From Alphaproteobacteria bacterium UBA2947 (GTDB lineage Bacteria; Pseudomonadota; Alphaproteobacteria; Rs-D84): a stretch of 12,380 nt of DNA. Position 1 is the first letter of the stretch; each line of letters starts with the position of its first letter. The notes below the pieces were generated by a model, which saw only the letters and a program-made list of their open reading frames with translations, had not been told where the DNA came from and did not search any database. Made by a program: the position numbers and the translations under genes. This document shows, piece by piece, positions 1 to 6,756 of the stretch. The DNA lies in NCBI GenBank assembly GCA_002348925.1, contig DEBV01000012.1, positions 3,982 to 16,361 of the forward strand. The letters are read 5' to 3'.

Positions 1-51
1 CAATCACTGATAATGTGAAAATATTCTTAAACAACAAAAGGAAAACAAATT

Positions 52-357
52 ATGGCTATGATTTACTGTCGTGAATGCGGCGCAAGACATTCTGATAAAG
101 CGAAAGCATGTCCAAAATGTGGCTATGTGGAATATGATATAACAAAATCAACGGTTGTATATTTGCTGTTGTTGTGGTTTTTCGGTTTAATTGGCGCACA
201 TCGTTTTTATGCTGGGAAAACTGGTTCTGGGGTGGCTATGTTGATTTTGACTTGCACAATCTATGGAATTTTAATCACAGCAGTTTGGTGGGTAATAGAT
301 TTAATTTATGCAGTATGTAATTTGGGAAAACCAGAAAACATTTTTGCAAAGAAATAA
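52..357 (+). CDS. Zinc-ribbon plus TM2-domain small membrane protein
   Basis: This 101-residue protein has no assigned function. Residues 6-23 form a short zinc ribbon, with CxxC pairs at C6/C9 and C20/C23. From about residue 33 there is a TM2 domain. It has a first hydrophobic helix (YLLLLWFFGLIGA), the HRFYAGK motif typical of TM2 proteins at the helix turn, and a second helix ending in WWVIDLIYAV. TM2 proteins are two-helix inner-membrane proteins, and an N-terminal zinc ribbon on them is a known bacterial arrangement. The AAAAGGA at 36-42 supports the ATG at 52, nine bases further on; M3 is a possible alternative start. The gene ends at the terminator it shares with the convergent ABC exporter gene. 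Family assignment is confident; role is unknown. Confidence 0.88.
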   Translation: MAMIYCRECGARHSDKAKACPKCGYVEYDITKSTVVYLLLLWFFGLIGAHRFYAGKTGSGVAMLILTCTIYGILITAVWWVIDLIYAVCNLGKPENIFAKK

Positions 358-384
358 AAAAAGGTCGCGTTTGCGACCTTTTTT
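356..384. terminator. Bidirectional terminator between TM2 gene and ABC exporter gene
   Basis: The inverted repeat GGTCGC (363-368) / GCGACC (373-378) has a GTTT loop. It is flanked by A7 on the left and T6 on the right, so it can act on both strands. The T-tract overlaps the stop codon of the minus-strand exporter gene. Confidence 0.9.
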
Positions 385-2146
385 ATTTTTCTTCTTTAGT
401 TTTAAATTGCATTTCATACAGTGTTTTATACGCACCGCATTCCATTTTTAACAATTCATCATGTGAACCAGATTCTACAATTTGACCGTCGTTTACAACT
501 ATGATTTTTGTTGCGTTACGAATGGTCGATAATCTGTGTGCGATAACGAACACTGTTTTGTCGTGCATAAGGTTTTCTATCGCTTTTTGTACAACCGCTT
601 CTGATTTATTATCCAATGCAGATGTTGCTTCGTCCAAAACCAATATTGGTGCGTTTTTCAAAAATGCACGCGCAATCGCAACACGTTGACGCTGACCACC
701 AGACAATGTTATTCCGCGTTCACCAATCTTGGTATCAAGACCATGTTTCAATGTCGCCAAGAATTCGTCAAGATAAGCCAATTTTGTTGCACGTTTAATT
801 TCTTCATCTGTTGCATTTTCGTTGCCTAACATAATGTTTTCACGAATAGTTCCTTCGAACAAGAAATTGTCTTGGAAAACAACTGCGATATTTTGACGCA
901 AAGAATACATTGTGAAATCACGAATGTCTGTGCCATCAACAGTGATTGAACCACCAGTTACATCATAAAAACGTGGCAACAAATTCACCAATGTTGTCTT
1001 ACCACCGCCAGAATTACCAACGATTGCAATCGTTTCCCCACGATTAACAGTTAAATCTACATGCTTTAACACAGGCACATCAGGCAGATAATTAAACGAT
1101 ACATCGTTGAATTTAATCTGTTTGTGTGTCTTTGGCATTTCGATTGCATTTTTAGAATCCACAATTGCAGGCTTTGCATCTAATACATCAAATACTTGTT
1201 CTACAGCCCAAAATGAACGCAAAAGCGAATTATAATCATTCCCCAACGCTTTGATTGGTGTGTACAATAAAATCAAAGATGTCAAGAACGATACAAATCC
1301 ACCTGTGGTTAAATGTCCGTGCAAAATCAAATAAGATCCAAACCACAACGCCAATGCAATTCCAAAAGACAAAACAATGTGAATAACAGGTGTTAACCAT
1401 TGGGTTCTTTTGAATAATTTCATACCCAAATTAAAAGTTTCATCCAATACTGTCAGATATCTTTTGTTTTGGTATTTTTCAAGGTTGTACGAAATAATGG
1501 TTTTGTTTCCTGCATAAGTTTCATTATATTTTGTTGTCAAATAAGCGCCAACTTGCATAGAACGATTTAACACAGGGGTTATGCGCTTTTTCAAAGAAAT
1601 CATTGGCAAAAACGCGCACAGCAATATAGTCACACATACTAACGCCAATTGCCAAGAATTATAGAATAATACGAAAATCAAAGAAATAGATGTAAAGAAT
1701 TTTTGAACAAAAGATTTTATATTACTTAATAATCCAGCACACGCGGTATCTGCATTGGCGCTGAATTTAACTAAAATATCGCCAGAGTTTTTAGATGTAA
1801 AAAATTCTGTTTCAAAAGTTAATAATTTTTTAAACAAATCGGCTTTTAATAAATTAGTAATCTTTCCGCCAACCCAAGTGTTCAGATAACCAACAGTATA
1901 TGTCAAAGCGCCTTGGAGGGTTGTAAACGCAACGATTACAATAGGCAATAACCAATTTGGAAACAGCGGATTTGAACTTATCATGCCATCTGTGAAAGGT
2001 TTGATAGCCCACGCAATCACTGCGTCCAACATACCCACAGGAATCGCCAAAAGTATTGTTAACACTGCGCGTCCCCAAAATGGTTTAATATATGGCCACA
2101 TGCGCTTGTAATTTTTAATAAACATATTTTCTGTTATTTTCTGCAT
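383..2146 (-). CDS. msbA: MsbA-like ABC exporter, fused permease and ATPase
   Basis: A 587-residue half-transporter that would act as a homodimer in the inner membrane. The N-terminal part (about residues 20-310) holds the six-helix exporter domain, with clear hydrophobic stretches near 26-48, 64-86, 149-185 and 251-297. The opening (RMWPYIKPFW...IKPFTDGM) resembles the lipid A flippase MsbA. The ATPase domain (about 345-580) has Walker A GNSGGGKTT (377-385), Q-loop Q425, signature LSGGQ (481-485), Walker B ILVLDE (501-506), a SALD D-loop and switch H537. All catalytic residues are present and length is normal for the family. AAGG at 2157-2160 precedes the chosen start. A role in flipping lipid A-core or another lipid is likely from similarity; export of a different hydrophobic substrate is not excluded. 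Confidence 0.9.
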   Translation of the reverse strand: MQKITENMFIKNYKRMWPYIKPFWGRAVLTILLAIPVGMLDAVIAWAIKPFTDGMISSNPLFPNWLLPIVIVAFTTLQGALTYTVGYLNTWVGGKITNLLKADLFKKLLTFETEFFTSKNSGDILVKFSANADTACAGLLSNIKSFVQKFFTSISLIFVLFYNSWQLALVCVTILLCAFLPMISLKKRITPVLNRSMQVGAYLTTKYNETYAGNKTIISYNLEKYQNKRYLTVLDETFNLGMKLFKRTQWLTPVIHIVLSFGIALALWFGSYLILHGHLTTGGFVSFLTSLILLYTPIKALGNDYNSLLRSFWAVEQVFDVLDAKPAIVDSKNAIEMPKTHKQIKFNDVSFNYLPDVPVLKHVDLTVNRGETIAIVGNSGGGKTTLVNLLPRFYDVTGGSITVDGTDIRDFTMYSLRQNIAVVFQDNFLFEGTIRENIMLGNENATDEEIKRATKLAYLDEFLATLKHGLDTKIGERGITLSGGQRQRVAIARAFLKNAPILVLDEATSALDNKSEAVVQKAIENLMHDKTVFVIAHRLSTIRNATKIIVVNDGQIVESGSHDELLKMECGAYKTLYEMQFKTKEEK

Positions 2147-2176
2147 TTTTTCTTAACCTTAAAATTATTCAGGGAC

Positions 2177-2205
2177 AGATTACCCAATTTATCGGCATTT
2201 GTCAA
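2177..2205 (-). promoter_or_regulatory. Candidate sigma-70 promoter for the MsbA-like gene
   Basis: On the minus strand a perfect -35 TTGACA (2205-2200) is followed after 17 bases by TAATCT (2182-2177), a weak -10. This would start transcription about 25 bases before the start codon. Confidence 0.5.
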
Positions 2206-2304
2206 TATTTGTATTTTCTGGGAAAAATAAATTTTTATGATTTTATCCTTGCATTTATGAATGTTTTTTTTCAAAATGCGCTGGTCTTACGTAAACTTAA
2301 TTAT

Positions 2305-2312
2305 AAAGGAGA
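2305..2312 (+). promoter_or_regulatory. Ribosome binding site that fixes the ppdK start
   Basis: AAAGGAGA lies five bases before the ATG at 2317. The reading frame stays open upstream to 2209, but only 2317 has this site and gives the conserved PPDK N-terminus. The 36 extra codons are therefore not part of the protein. Confidence 0.88.
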
Positions 2313-2316
2313 TACC

Positions 2317-4977
2317 ATGGCAAATAAATGGGTTTATACATTTGGAAATGGTGCCGCCGAAGGTCGTGCAGATATGCGAAATCTGCTGGGTGGAAAGGGC
2401 GCTAATTTGGCAGAAATGAATTTGGTTGGATTGCCAGTGCCTGCGGGTTTTACTGTCACAACTGATGTTTGTACATATTATTATGAAAACGGTCAAACTT
2501 ATCCATCTGATTTGATGGACCAAGTAAAAGCTGGTGTTGCACATATTGAATCTATTATGGGCAAAAAATTCGCAGATAACGAAAATCCATTATTGGTATC
2601 TGTGCGTTCTGGTGCGCGTGTTTCTATGCCTGGAATGATGGATACAGTTTTGAATTTGGGTTTGAACGATGAAACAGTAAAAGCGTTGGCGCGTGCTGCT
2701 AATAACGAAAGATTTGCATATGATTCTTATCGTCGTTTTATCATGATGTTTTCGGACGTTGTGTTGGGCGCAGATATTGACTTGTTCGAACACACATTGG
2801 AACGCATGAAAGAAGACAAGGGCTATAAAGTCGATACAGAATTGACTGCTGACGATTTGAAAGAATTGGTTGAAAAGTTCAAAGAAATCGGTGTTAAAAT
2901 CGGTAAAGTTTTCCCACAAGATCCATGGGAACAGTTGAAATTGGGTATTGGCGCAGTGTTTGGTTCTTGGATGTCCAAAAAAGCAATCACATATCGTAAA
3001 TTGAATAACATCCCAGGCGATTGGGGTACCGCTGTTAATGTTCAGGCTATGGTATTTGGAAACTCTGGCGATGACAGTGCAACTGGTGTATGTTTCTCTC
3101 GTGACCCAGCAACTGGTGAAAATAAATTCTATGGTGAATACCTGATTAACGCACAAGGTGAAGACGTTGTGGCTGGTATCCGCACACCACAGCCAATGGC
3201 AAAAGATGATTCGGGCCGCACATCTTTGGAAGAAGCAATGCCAGAAGTATATGCTCAATTGGTAGATGTTCGTGATAAATTGGAAAAACATTACAAAGAT
3301 ATGCAAGATATGGAATTCACAATTGAACACAAAAAATTGTGGATGTTGCAGTGCCGTAATGGTAAAAGAACAGCGGCTGCCGCTGTCCGTATGGCTGTAG
3401 AAATGGTGGAAGAGGGCTTGTTGACTAAAAAAGAAGCAATCTTGCGCGTTGGTGCAGACCAATTGAATCACTTGTTGCACCCAATGTTGGATCCAAAGGC
3501 AGAAAAGAAAGTTATCGCAACTGGTTTGCCAGCATCCCCAGGTGCCGCAGTTGGTCAGGCTGTGTTTAACGCAGAAGATGCAGAAGCCTGGAAAAAAGAA
3601 GGCAAAAAAGTTATGCTTATCCGCGTTGAAACTTCCCCAGAAGATATTGCGGGTATGAACGCAGCCCAAGGTGTTATTACTGCACGCGGTGGTATGACTT
3701 CTCACGCAGCGGTGGTTGCACGTGGTATGGGAACACCATGTGTATCTGGTTCCCCAGACATTAAAATTGACTATGAAACAAAAACGATGAAAACAACATC
3801 TGGTTCTGTTATCCACGAAGGTGATTGGGTTTCTATCGATGGTGCCAAAGGTCAAATTATCGAAGGCGCAGTTCCAACAGTATCTGTAGAATTGACTGGT
3901 AATTTTGGAACACTTATGAAATGGGTTGATGAAATCAAAGATTTGACAGTTAAAGCAAACGCAGAAACACCAAAAGACGCAAAACAAGCACGTGATTTCG
4001 GTGCCGAAGGTATCGGATTGGCGCGTACAGAACACATGTTCTTTGACCCAAGCCGTATCCAAGATATGCGTGAAATGATTTTGGCTGACGATGAAGCGGG
4101 CCGTCGCGCTGCGCTGGATAAATTGTTGCCATATCAGCGTGCAGACTTTGTTGAATTGTTCAAAATTATGGACGGTCTGCCAGTGACAATTCGTTTGATT
4201 GACCCACCTTTACATGAATTCTTGCCTCATACCGAAGCAGACATGGAAGAATTGGCGAAACATATCGGCAAATCTGTCGAATTCGTAAAGGCCAGAGCAG
4301 AAGCATTAAAAGAACAAAATCCAATGTTGGGACATCGTGGTTGCAGACTTGCGATTACATATCCTGAAATTTGCGAAATGCAAACACGCGCGATTTTGTC
4401 TGCGGCTATTGAATGCAAGAAAGCAGGTGTCAAAGTATTCCCAGAAATCGAAGTTCCATTGGTTGGATCCAAGAAGGAAGTTGACATTGTTAAAGCCGTT
4501 ATTGACGCAACTGCATCTGCGTTGTTCGCAGAAACAGGCGACAGTGTTGAATACCATGTTGGTTCAATGATTGAATTGCCACGTGCAGCAGTACTTGCAA
4601 ATGAAATCGCAGAAAGTTGTGAATTCTTTGAATTCGGAACAAACGATTTGACACAAACAACATTGGGTATGTCACGTGACGATACTGGTAAAATCTTGGA
4701 TGAATACCGCGCACGTGGTGTATATGTTGCAGATCCATTTGCATCTGTTGACCAATTGGGTGTTGGTTTGTTGATTAAAGACGCTGTTGCAAAAGCACGC
4801 AGCACCAAAGGCGACAATATCCATCTTGGTGTATGTGGGGAACATGGTGGTGATCCTGAATCCATCGAATTCTTCCATAAATGTGGATTTAATTCTGTAT
4901 CTTGTTCACCGTTCCGCGTGCCAATCGCGCGTTTGGCGGCTGCACAAGCGGCGGTTAAATTCCCACGCAAGAAATAA
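2317..4977 (+). CDS. ppdK: Pyruvate, phosphate dikinase (PPDK)
   Basis: This 886-residue cytoplasmic enzyme interconverts pyruvate, ATP and phosphate with phosphoenolpyruvate, AMP and pyrophosphate. In anaerobes it often runs in the glycolytic, ATP-forming direction. The N-terminal ATP-grasp domain (about 1-350) opens with GGKGANLAEM. The swivelling phosphohistidine domain carries GGMTSHAAVVARGMG with catalytic H463, and T461 sits at the position phosphorylated in regulated PPDKs. The C-terminal PEP/pyruvate barrel (about 525-880) has GLARTEHMFF, MLGHRGCRL, FGTNDLTQTTLG and CGEHGG with catalytic C840. All key residues are intact and length is typical. The gene is monocistronic: a strong ribosome binding site precedes it and a terminator follows 12 bases after the stop. 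I see no convincing promoter in 2206-2316. Confidence 0.97.
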   Translation: MANKWVYTFGNGAAEGRADMRNLLGGKGANLAEMNLVGLPVPAGFTVTTDVCTYYYENGQTYPSDLMDQVKAGVAHIESIMGKKFADNENPLLVSVRSGARVSMPGMMDTVLNLGLNDETVKALARAANNERFAYDSYRRFIMMFSDVVLGADIDLFEHTLERMKEDKGYKVDTELTADDLKELVEKFKEIGVKIGKVFPQDPWEQLKLGIGAVFGSWMSKKAITYRKLNNIPGDWGTAVNVQAMVFGNSGDDSATGVCFSRDPATGENKFYGEYLINAQGEDVVAGIRTPQPMAKDDSGRTSLEEAMPEVYAQLVDVRDKLEKHYKDMQDMEFTIEHKKLWMLQCRNGKRTAAAAVRMAVEMVEEGLLTKKEAILRVGADQLNHLLHPMLDPKAEKKVIATGLPASPGAAVGQAVFNAEDAEAWKKEGKKVMLIRVETSPEDIAGMNAAQGVITARGGMTSHAAVVARGMGTPCVSGSPDIKIDYETKTMKTTSGSVIHEGDWVSIDGAKGQIIEGAVPTVSVELTGNFGTLMKWVDEIKDLTVKANAETPKDAKQARDFGAEGIGLARTEHMFFDPSRIQDMREMILADDEAGRRAALDKLLPYQRADFVELFKIMDGLPVTIRLIDPPLHEFLPHTEADMEELAKHIGKSVEFVKARAEALKEQNPMLGHRGCRLAITYPEICEMQTRAILSAAIECKKAGVKVFPEIEVPLVGSKKEVDIVKAVIDATASALFAETGDSVEYHVGSMIELPRAAVLANEIAESCEFFEFGTNDLTQTTLGMSRDDTGKILDEYRARGVYVADPFASVDQLGVGLLIKDAVAKARSTKGDNIHLGVCGEHGGDPESIEFFHKCGFNSVSCSPFRVPIARLAAAQAAVKFPRKK

Positions 4978-4989
4978 TTTGCGTAAAAC

Positions 4990-5022
4990 AAAAACACCCT
5001 GCGTTCGCAGGGTGTTTTTTTT
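4990..5022. terminator. Bidirectional terminator between ppdK and the dehydrogenase gene
   Basis: CACCCTGC (4995-5002) pairs with GCAGGGTG (5007-5014) around a GTTC loop, with A5 on the left and T8 on the right. It serves the two convergent genes. Confidence 0.92.
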
Positions 5023-5034
5023 ATAGCAACTTTT

Positions 5035-5796
5035 TTATCTGTACAATCCACCGTTTATCGCAATTTGCTGACCGTTAATGTACGCAGCGCGTTCTGATGC
5101 CAAAAATGTTGCCAAATCTGCAATTTCAGATGGTTTTGCAAAACGATTGTTCGGTATAAGTTTCTTTGCGTTTTGTTTGTATTCGTCAGACATTGCTTTC
5201 AATGCTTCGGTATCAACGATACCAGGCGCAATACTGTTCGCAGTTATGTTGTATCTGCCGTATTCTACGGATATAGATTGTGCAAAGGCGTGCAAGGCGG
5301 CTTTACTGCTTGCATAGGCGGATACACCGCCATCGCCACATTGACCAGATACTGATGTAATGTTTATAATACGACCATAGCGGTTTTTACGCATGTATGC
5401 CAAAGCATTCCTTGTTAATTGATATGGTTTGCGATAGTTTATCAACATCAAACGTGAAACATAATCTGGATCGCAACGCATAATTACACGCCCATCAATT
5501 TGTGCAGCATTATTTACCAAGATGTCCAATTTGTTAAATTTTTCAATAACGCGTTGAATCATATTTGTTTCTGAATCTAAGGCTGTCAAATCCATAGCAA
5601 TACCACCAATACGCGCAGCGTCTTTCTTGTCGCCGCCAGTTAAAAGTTTATCTGTCAATGCATCGATTTTTTCTTGTGTTCGACCATTTATTATAACAGT
5701 CGCGCCAGATTTGAAAAATTCAGTTGTTATTGCCGCACCGATACCACCTGTGGCACCTGTGATTAAAGCAACACGTCCGTCCAATCTTATATCCAT
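5035..5796 (-). CDS. Short-chain dehydrogenase/reductase, FabG-like
   Basis: A 253-residue classical SDR with a single Rossmann fold, probably a cytoplasmic tetramer. The cofactor motif TGATGGIG is at residues 13-20, and the basic residue in NGRT (R39) favours NADPH. NNAA is at 95-98. The catalytic residues are N120, S148, Y161 and K165, with PG at 191-192 and the family-typical ending INGQQIAINGG. Length and motifs fit 3-oxoacyl-ACP reductase (FabG) or acetoacetyl-CoA reductase. No fatty-acid or polyhydroxybutyrate gene lies beside it, so the substrate is left open. AAAGGA (5805-5810), eight bases ahead, supports the start, and a good promoter lies upstream. It is transcribed alone, convergent with ppdK. 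Confidence 0.9.
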   Translation of the reverse strand: MDIRLDGRVALITGATGGIGAAITTEFFKSGATVIINGRTQEKIDALTDKLLTGGDKKDAARIGGIAMDLTALDSETNMIQRVIEKFNKLDILVNNAAQIDGRVIMRCDPDYVSRLMLINYRKPYQLTRNALAYMRKNRYGRIINITSVSGQCGDGGVSAYASSKAALHAFAQSISVEYGRYNITANSIAPGIVDTEALKAMSDEYKQNAKKLIPNNRFAKPSEIADLATFLASERAAYINGQQIAINGGLYR

Positions 5797-5828
5797 ATTG
5801 TTTATCCTTTATTTTTTTTGCTGGTGTA

Positions 5829-5856
5829 AGTATAGTACAAAATACAAACTTGTCAA
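5829..5856 (-). promoter_or_regulatory. Sigma-70 promoter of the dehydrogenase gene
   Basis: On the minus strand a perfect TTGACA (5856-5851) is followed after 16 bases by TATACT (5834-5829). Transcription would start about 25 bases before the start codon. This is the best consensus promoter in the window. Confidence 0.8.
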
Positions 5857-5922
5857 GTTTTTTAATAAACTTTTTTATGATTATAAGAAACCGTTCCTGC
5901 GGAATTATATGTTTGGTTGCGG

Positions 5923-5928
5923 TATAAT
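5923..5928 (+). promoter_or_regulatory. Candidate -10 box of the DUF378 gene
   Basis: A perfect TATAAT lies 44 bases before the DUF378 start codon. No good -35 box is visible at 16-18 bases, so only the -10 element is proposed. Confidence 0.45.
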
Positions 5929-5972
5929 CGTTTTGTCTTGAATGACTAACACTTTAACCACAGGAGAAAAAA

Positions 5973-6203
5973 ATGGGTGCATTTACACATTATGTTTTAA
6001 AACCTTTGTCTTTGATTGGGGCATTGAACTGGGGGCTGGTCGGATTTTTCAAATTTGATTTAGTGGCTTGGCTTTTCGGTCCAATGACAATTTTATCGCG
6101 CTTGGTTTATGCGATTATCGGTTTGGCTGCGCTGATATGGCTGTTCGTATGGATTTTTAGCGATAAACCAACATGCGAATATGAAAACAGACATCGCAAT
6201 TAA
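5973..6203 (+). CDS. DUF378 family small membrane protein
   Basis: A 76-residue protein of the DUF378 family, which has no known function. The family signature is plain: IGALNWGLVGFFKFDLVAWL at residues 15-34. It is followed by a second long hydrophobic helix (about 41-63) ending in FVWIFSD. Two membrane-spanning helices in the inner membrane are expected. AGGAG at 5962-5966, six bases before the ATG, fixes the start. The gene stands alone: a -10 box lies upstream and a terminator begins 27 bases after the stop. The long minus-strand reading frame across its 3' end (6093-6341) has no ribosome binding site and is not believed. Confidence 0.87.
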   Translation: MGAFTHYVLKPLSLIGALNWGLVGFFKFDLVAWLFGPMTILSRLVYAIIGLAALIWLFVWIFSDKPTCEYENRHRN

Positions 6204-6229
6204 AATTTTTAAAGCCTTGTTTCTTGGAC

Positions 6230-6258
6230 AAGAATGCCAAAATGGCATTCTTTTTTTT
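6230..6258 (+). terminator. Terminator of the DUF378 gene
   Basis: AGAATGCCA (6231-6239) pairs perfectly with TGGCATTCT (6243-6251) around an AAA loop, and a run of T follows to 6258. Confidence 0.92.
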
Positions 6259-6284
6259 GCAAAATTATTTTTTTGTGATACAAT
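6257..6284 (+). promoter_or_regulatory. Candidate extended -10 promoter upstream of the 6291-6396 segment
   Basis: TTGCAA (6257-6262) is followed after 16 bases by TACAAT (6279-6284), preceded by TGA to give an extended -10 (TGATACAAT). Transcription would start near 6291, just after the DUF378 terminator. It could drive a small RNA or a long nrdD leader. Confidence 0.45.
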
Positions 6285-6290
6285 CGCAAT

Positions 6291-6396
6291 ATGCGAAAGC
6301 AGAGAAGAGAGAGAATAACAATGGGATGGTGGCTTTCGCAACGAATCTATTCTTTTTGTTTGGGTCGTCCCATCATCCCATTTCCTTCTTTTTTTA
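6291..6396 (+). ncRNA. Possible small structured RNA or leader (with a 29-codon ORF)
   Basis: No known RNA family is recognised. The segment begins at the predicted start of the 6257-6284 promoter. It contains two perfect 9-bp inverted repeats that cross each other: TGCGAAAGC (6292-6300) with GCTTTCGCA (6332-6340), and AATGGGATG (6320-6328) with CATCCCATT (6374-6382). They could be alternative folds or a pseudoknot. The second repeat is followed by a T-rich tract (6389-6395), which would allow termination. A 29-codon frame, 6321-6410, starts inside the second repeat (MGWWLSQRIYSF...). Its purine-rich upstream GAGAGAG is a poor ribosome binding site, so a coding role is less likely. The structure is seen; the RNA is inferred. 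Confidence 0.25.
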
Positions 6397-6444
6397 GTGT
6401 GATTCGATAAAAACGCCTTTTTTCAATATGCTAGCAATAAGAAA

Positions 6445-6459
6445 ATCTATATCTTGATT
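6445..6459. repeat. Direct repeat, copy 1 (ATCTATATcTTGATT)
   Basis: This 15-base sequence recurs at 6477-6491 with one mismatch, 32 bp further on. That spacing is about three helical turns and puts both copies on the same DNA face, as for tandem operators. Confidence 0.5.
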
Positions 6460-6467
6460 CGAATCGG
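6454..6467. promoter_or_regulatory. Weak FNR-like site
   Basis: TTGAT-TCGA-ATCGG matches the FNR consensus TTGAT-N4-ATCAA at 8 of 10 fixed positions. Oxygen control of an anaerobic reductase would make sense. However, the site is about 290 bases before nrdD and overlaps a local GATTCGAATC palindrome, so the match may be chance. Confidence 0.25.
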
Positions 6468-6476
6468 TAAATTTTT

Positions 6477-6491
6477 ATCTATATTTTGATT
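6477..6491. repeat. Direct repeat, copy 2 (ATCTATATtTTGATT)
   Basis: Second copy of the 6445-6459 repeat, 14 of 15 bases identical. The two differ only by C/T at the ninth base. Confidence 0.5.
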
Positions 6492-6538
6492 TTTTGTAGT
6501 TTCCGAATCGTTTTTTTACAACTTTTTTGACCAAAATA

Positions 6539-6561
6539 TACACAAAATGACATTTAGTGTA
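6539..6561. promoter_or_regulatory. 23-bp dyad, possible operator
   Basis: TACAC-A-AAATG-A-CATTT-A-GTGTA is symmetric about position 6550, with ten of eleven base pairs matching. The symmetry suggests a dimeric regulator site, or a cruciform-prone hairpin with too small a loop for RNA. It is longer than an NrdR box and the binding protein is not recognised. Confidence 0.4.
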
Positions 6562-6570
6562 CAAAAATGC

Positions 6571-6581
6571 ACCGAATCGGT
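6571..6581. repeat. CGAATCG motif cluster, best copy ACCGAATCGGT
   Basis: This 11-base near-palindrome is the fullest of three CGAATCG copies in the nrdD upstream region. The others are at 6460-6466 and 6504-6510. A related GATTCGAT lies at 6401-6408. They may be sites for one regulator; the spacing is irregular. Confidence 0.3.
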
Positions 6582-6661
6582 ACTGTAAAAAACGGCTGCA
6601 AGGCGCGGTTAACTTGGATTTTAAAAAAGCAAGCAGAAAAATAAAAAAAATTTACTTTTTT

Positions 6662-6667
6662 TATAAT
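6662..6667 (+). promoter_or_regulatory. Candidate -10 box of the nrdD operon
   Basis: A perfect TATAAT lies 16-21 bases before the first NrdR box, so bound NrdR would sit just downstream of the start point. No -35 box is clear; the upstream stretch is A/T tracts. Confidence 0.45.
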
Positions 6668-6682
6668 GAGAATTAAACCCAA

Positions 6683-6698
6683 ATACTGTATATTGTGT
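6683..6698. promoter_or_regulatory. NrdR box 1
   Basis: ATACTGTATATTGTGT closely fits the NrdR consensus ACACWATATATWGTGT. NrdR is the ATP-cone repressor of ribonucleotide reductase genes and binds paired boxes. The second box begins 33 bp downstream, the usual three-turn spacing. Confidence 0.85.
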
Positions 6699-6715
6699 GT
6701 TAAGGAAGCAAAAGG

Positions 6716-6731
6716 ACACTATATATAGTAT
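6716..6731. promoter_or_regulatory. NrdR box 2
   Basis: ACACTATATATAGTAT is nearly palindromic and is the better of the two boxes. It ends 25 bases before the nrdD start codon. Confidence 0.88.
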
Positions 6732-6756
6732 TTTTGTCAAGATTAAGGGGTAAGAA

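Noticed and set aside
2209..2316. N-terminal extension of PPDK by 36 codons
   Set aside because: The extension has no ribosome binding site, is unlike PPDK, and AAAGGAGA sits just before the ATG at 2317.
2590..4062. 490-codon open frame on the minus strand inside ppdK
   Set aside because: It is antisense to a fully conserved PPDK, has a cysteine- and phenylalanine-rich improbable composition and no ribosome binding site. The same holds for 4227-5051.
6093..6341. 82-codon minus-strand frame over the DUF378 gene and its terminator
   Set aside because: It runs through a strong terminator hairpin and a conserved gene, and has no recognisable domain.
6321..6410. 29-codon ORF as a firm gene
   Set aside because: The ribosome binding site is poor and the start lies in an inverted repeat, so it is mentioned only within the RNA candidate.
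6411..6756. Cobalamin riboswitch upstream of the reductase
   Set aside because: No conserved B12-box is seen, and class III reductases do not use cobalamin.
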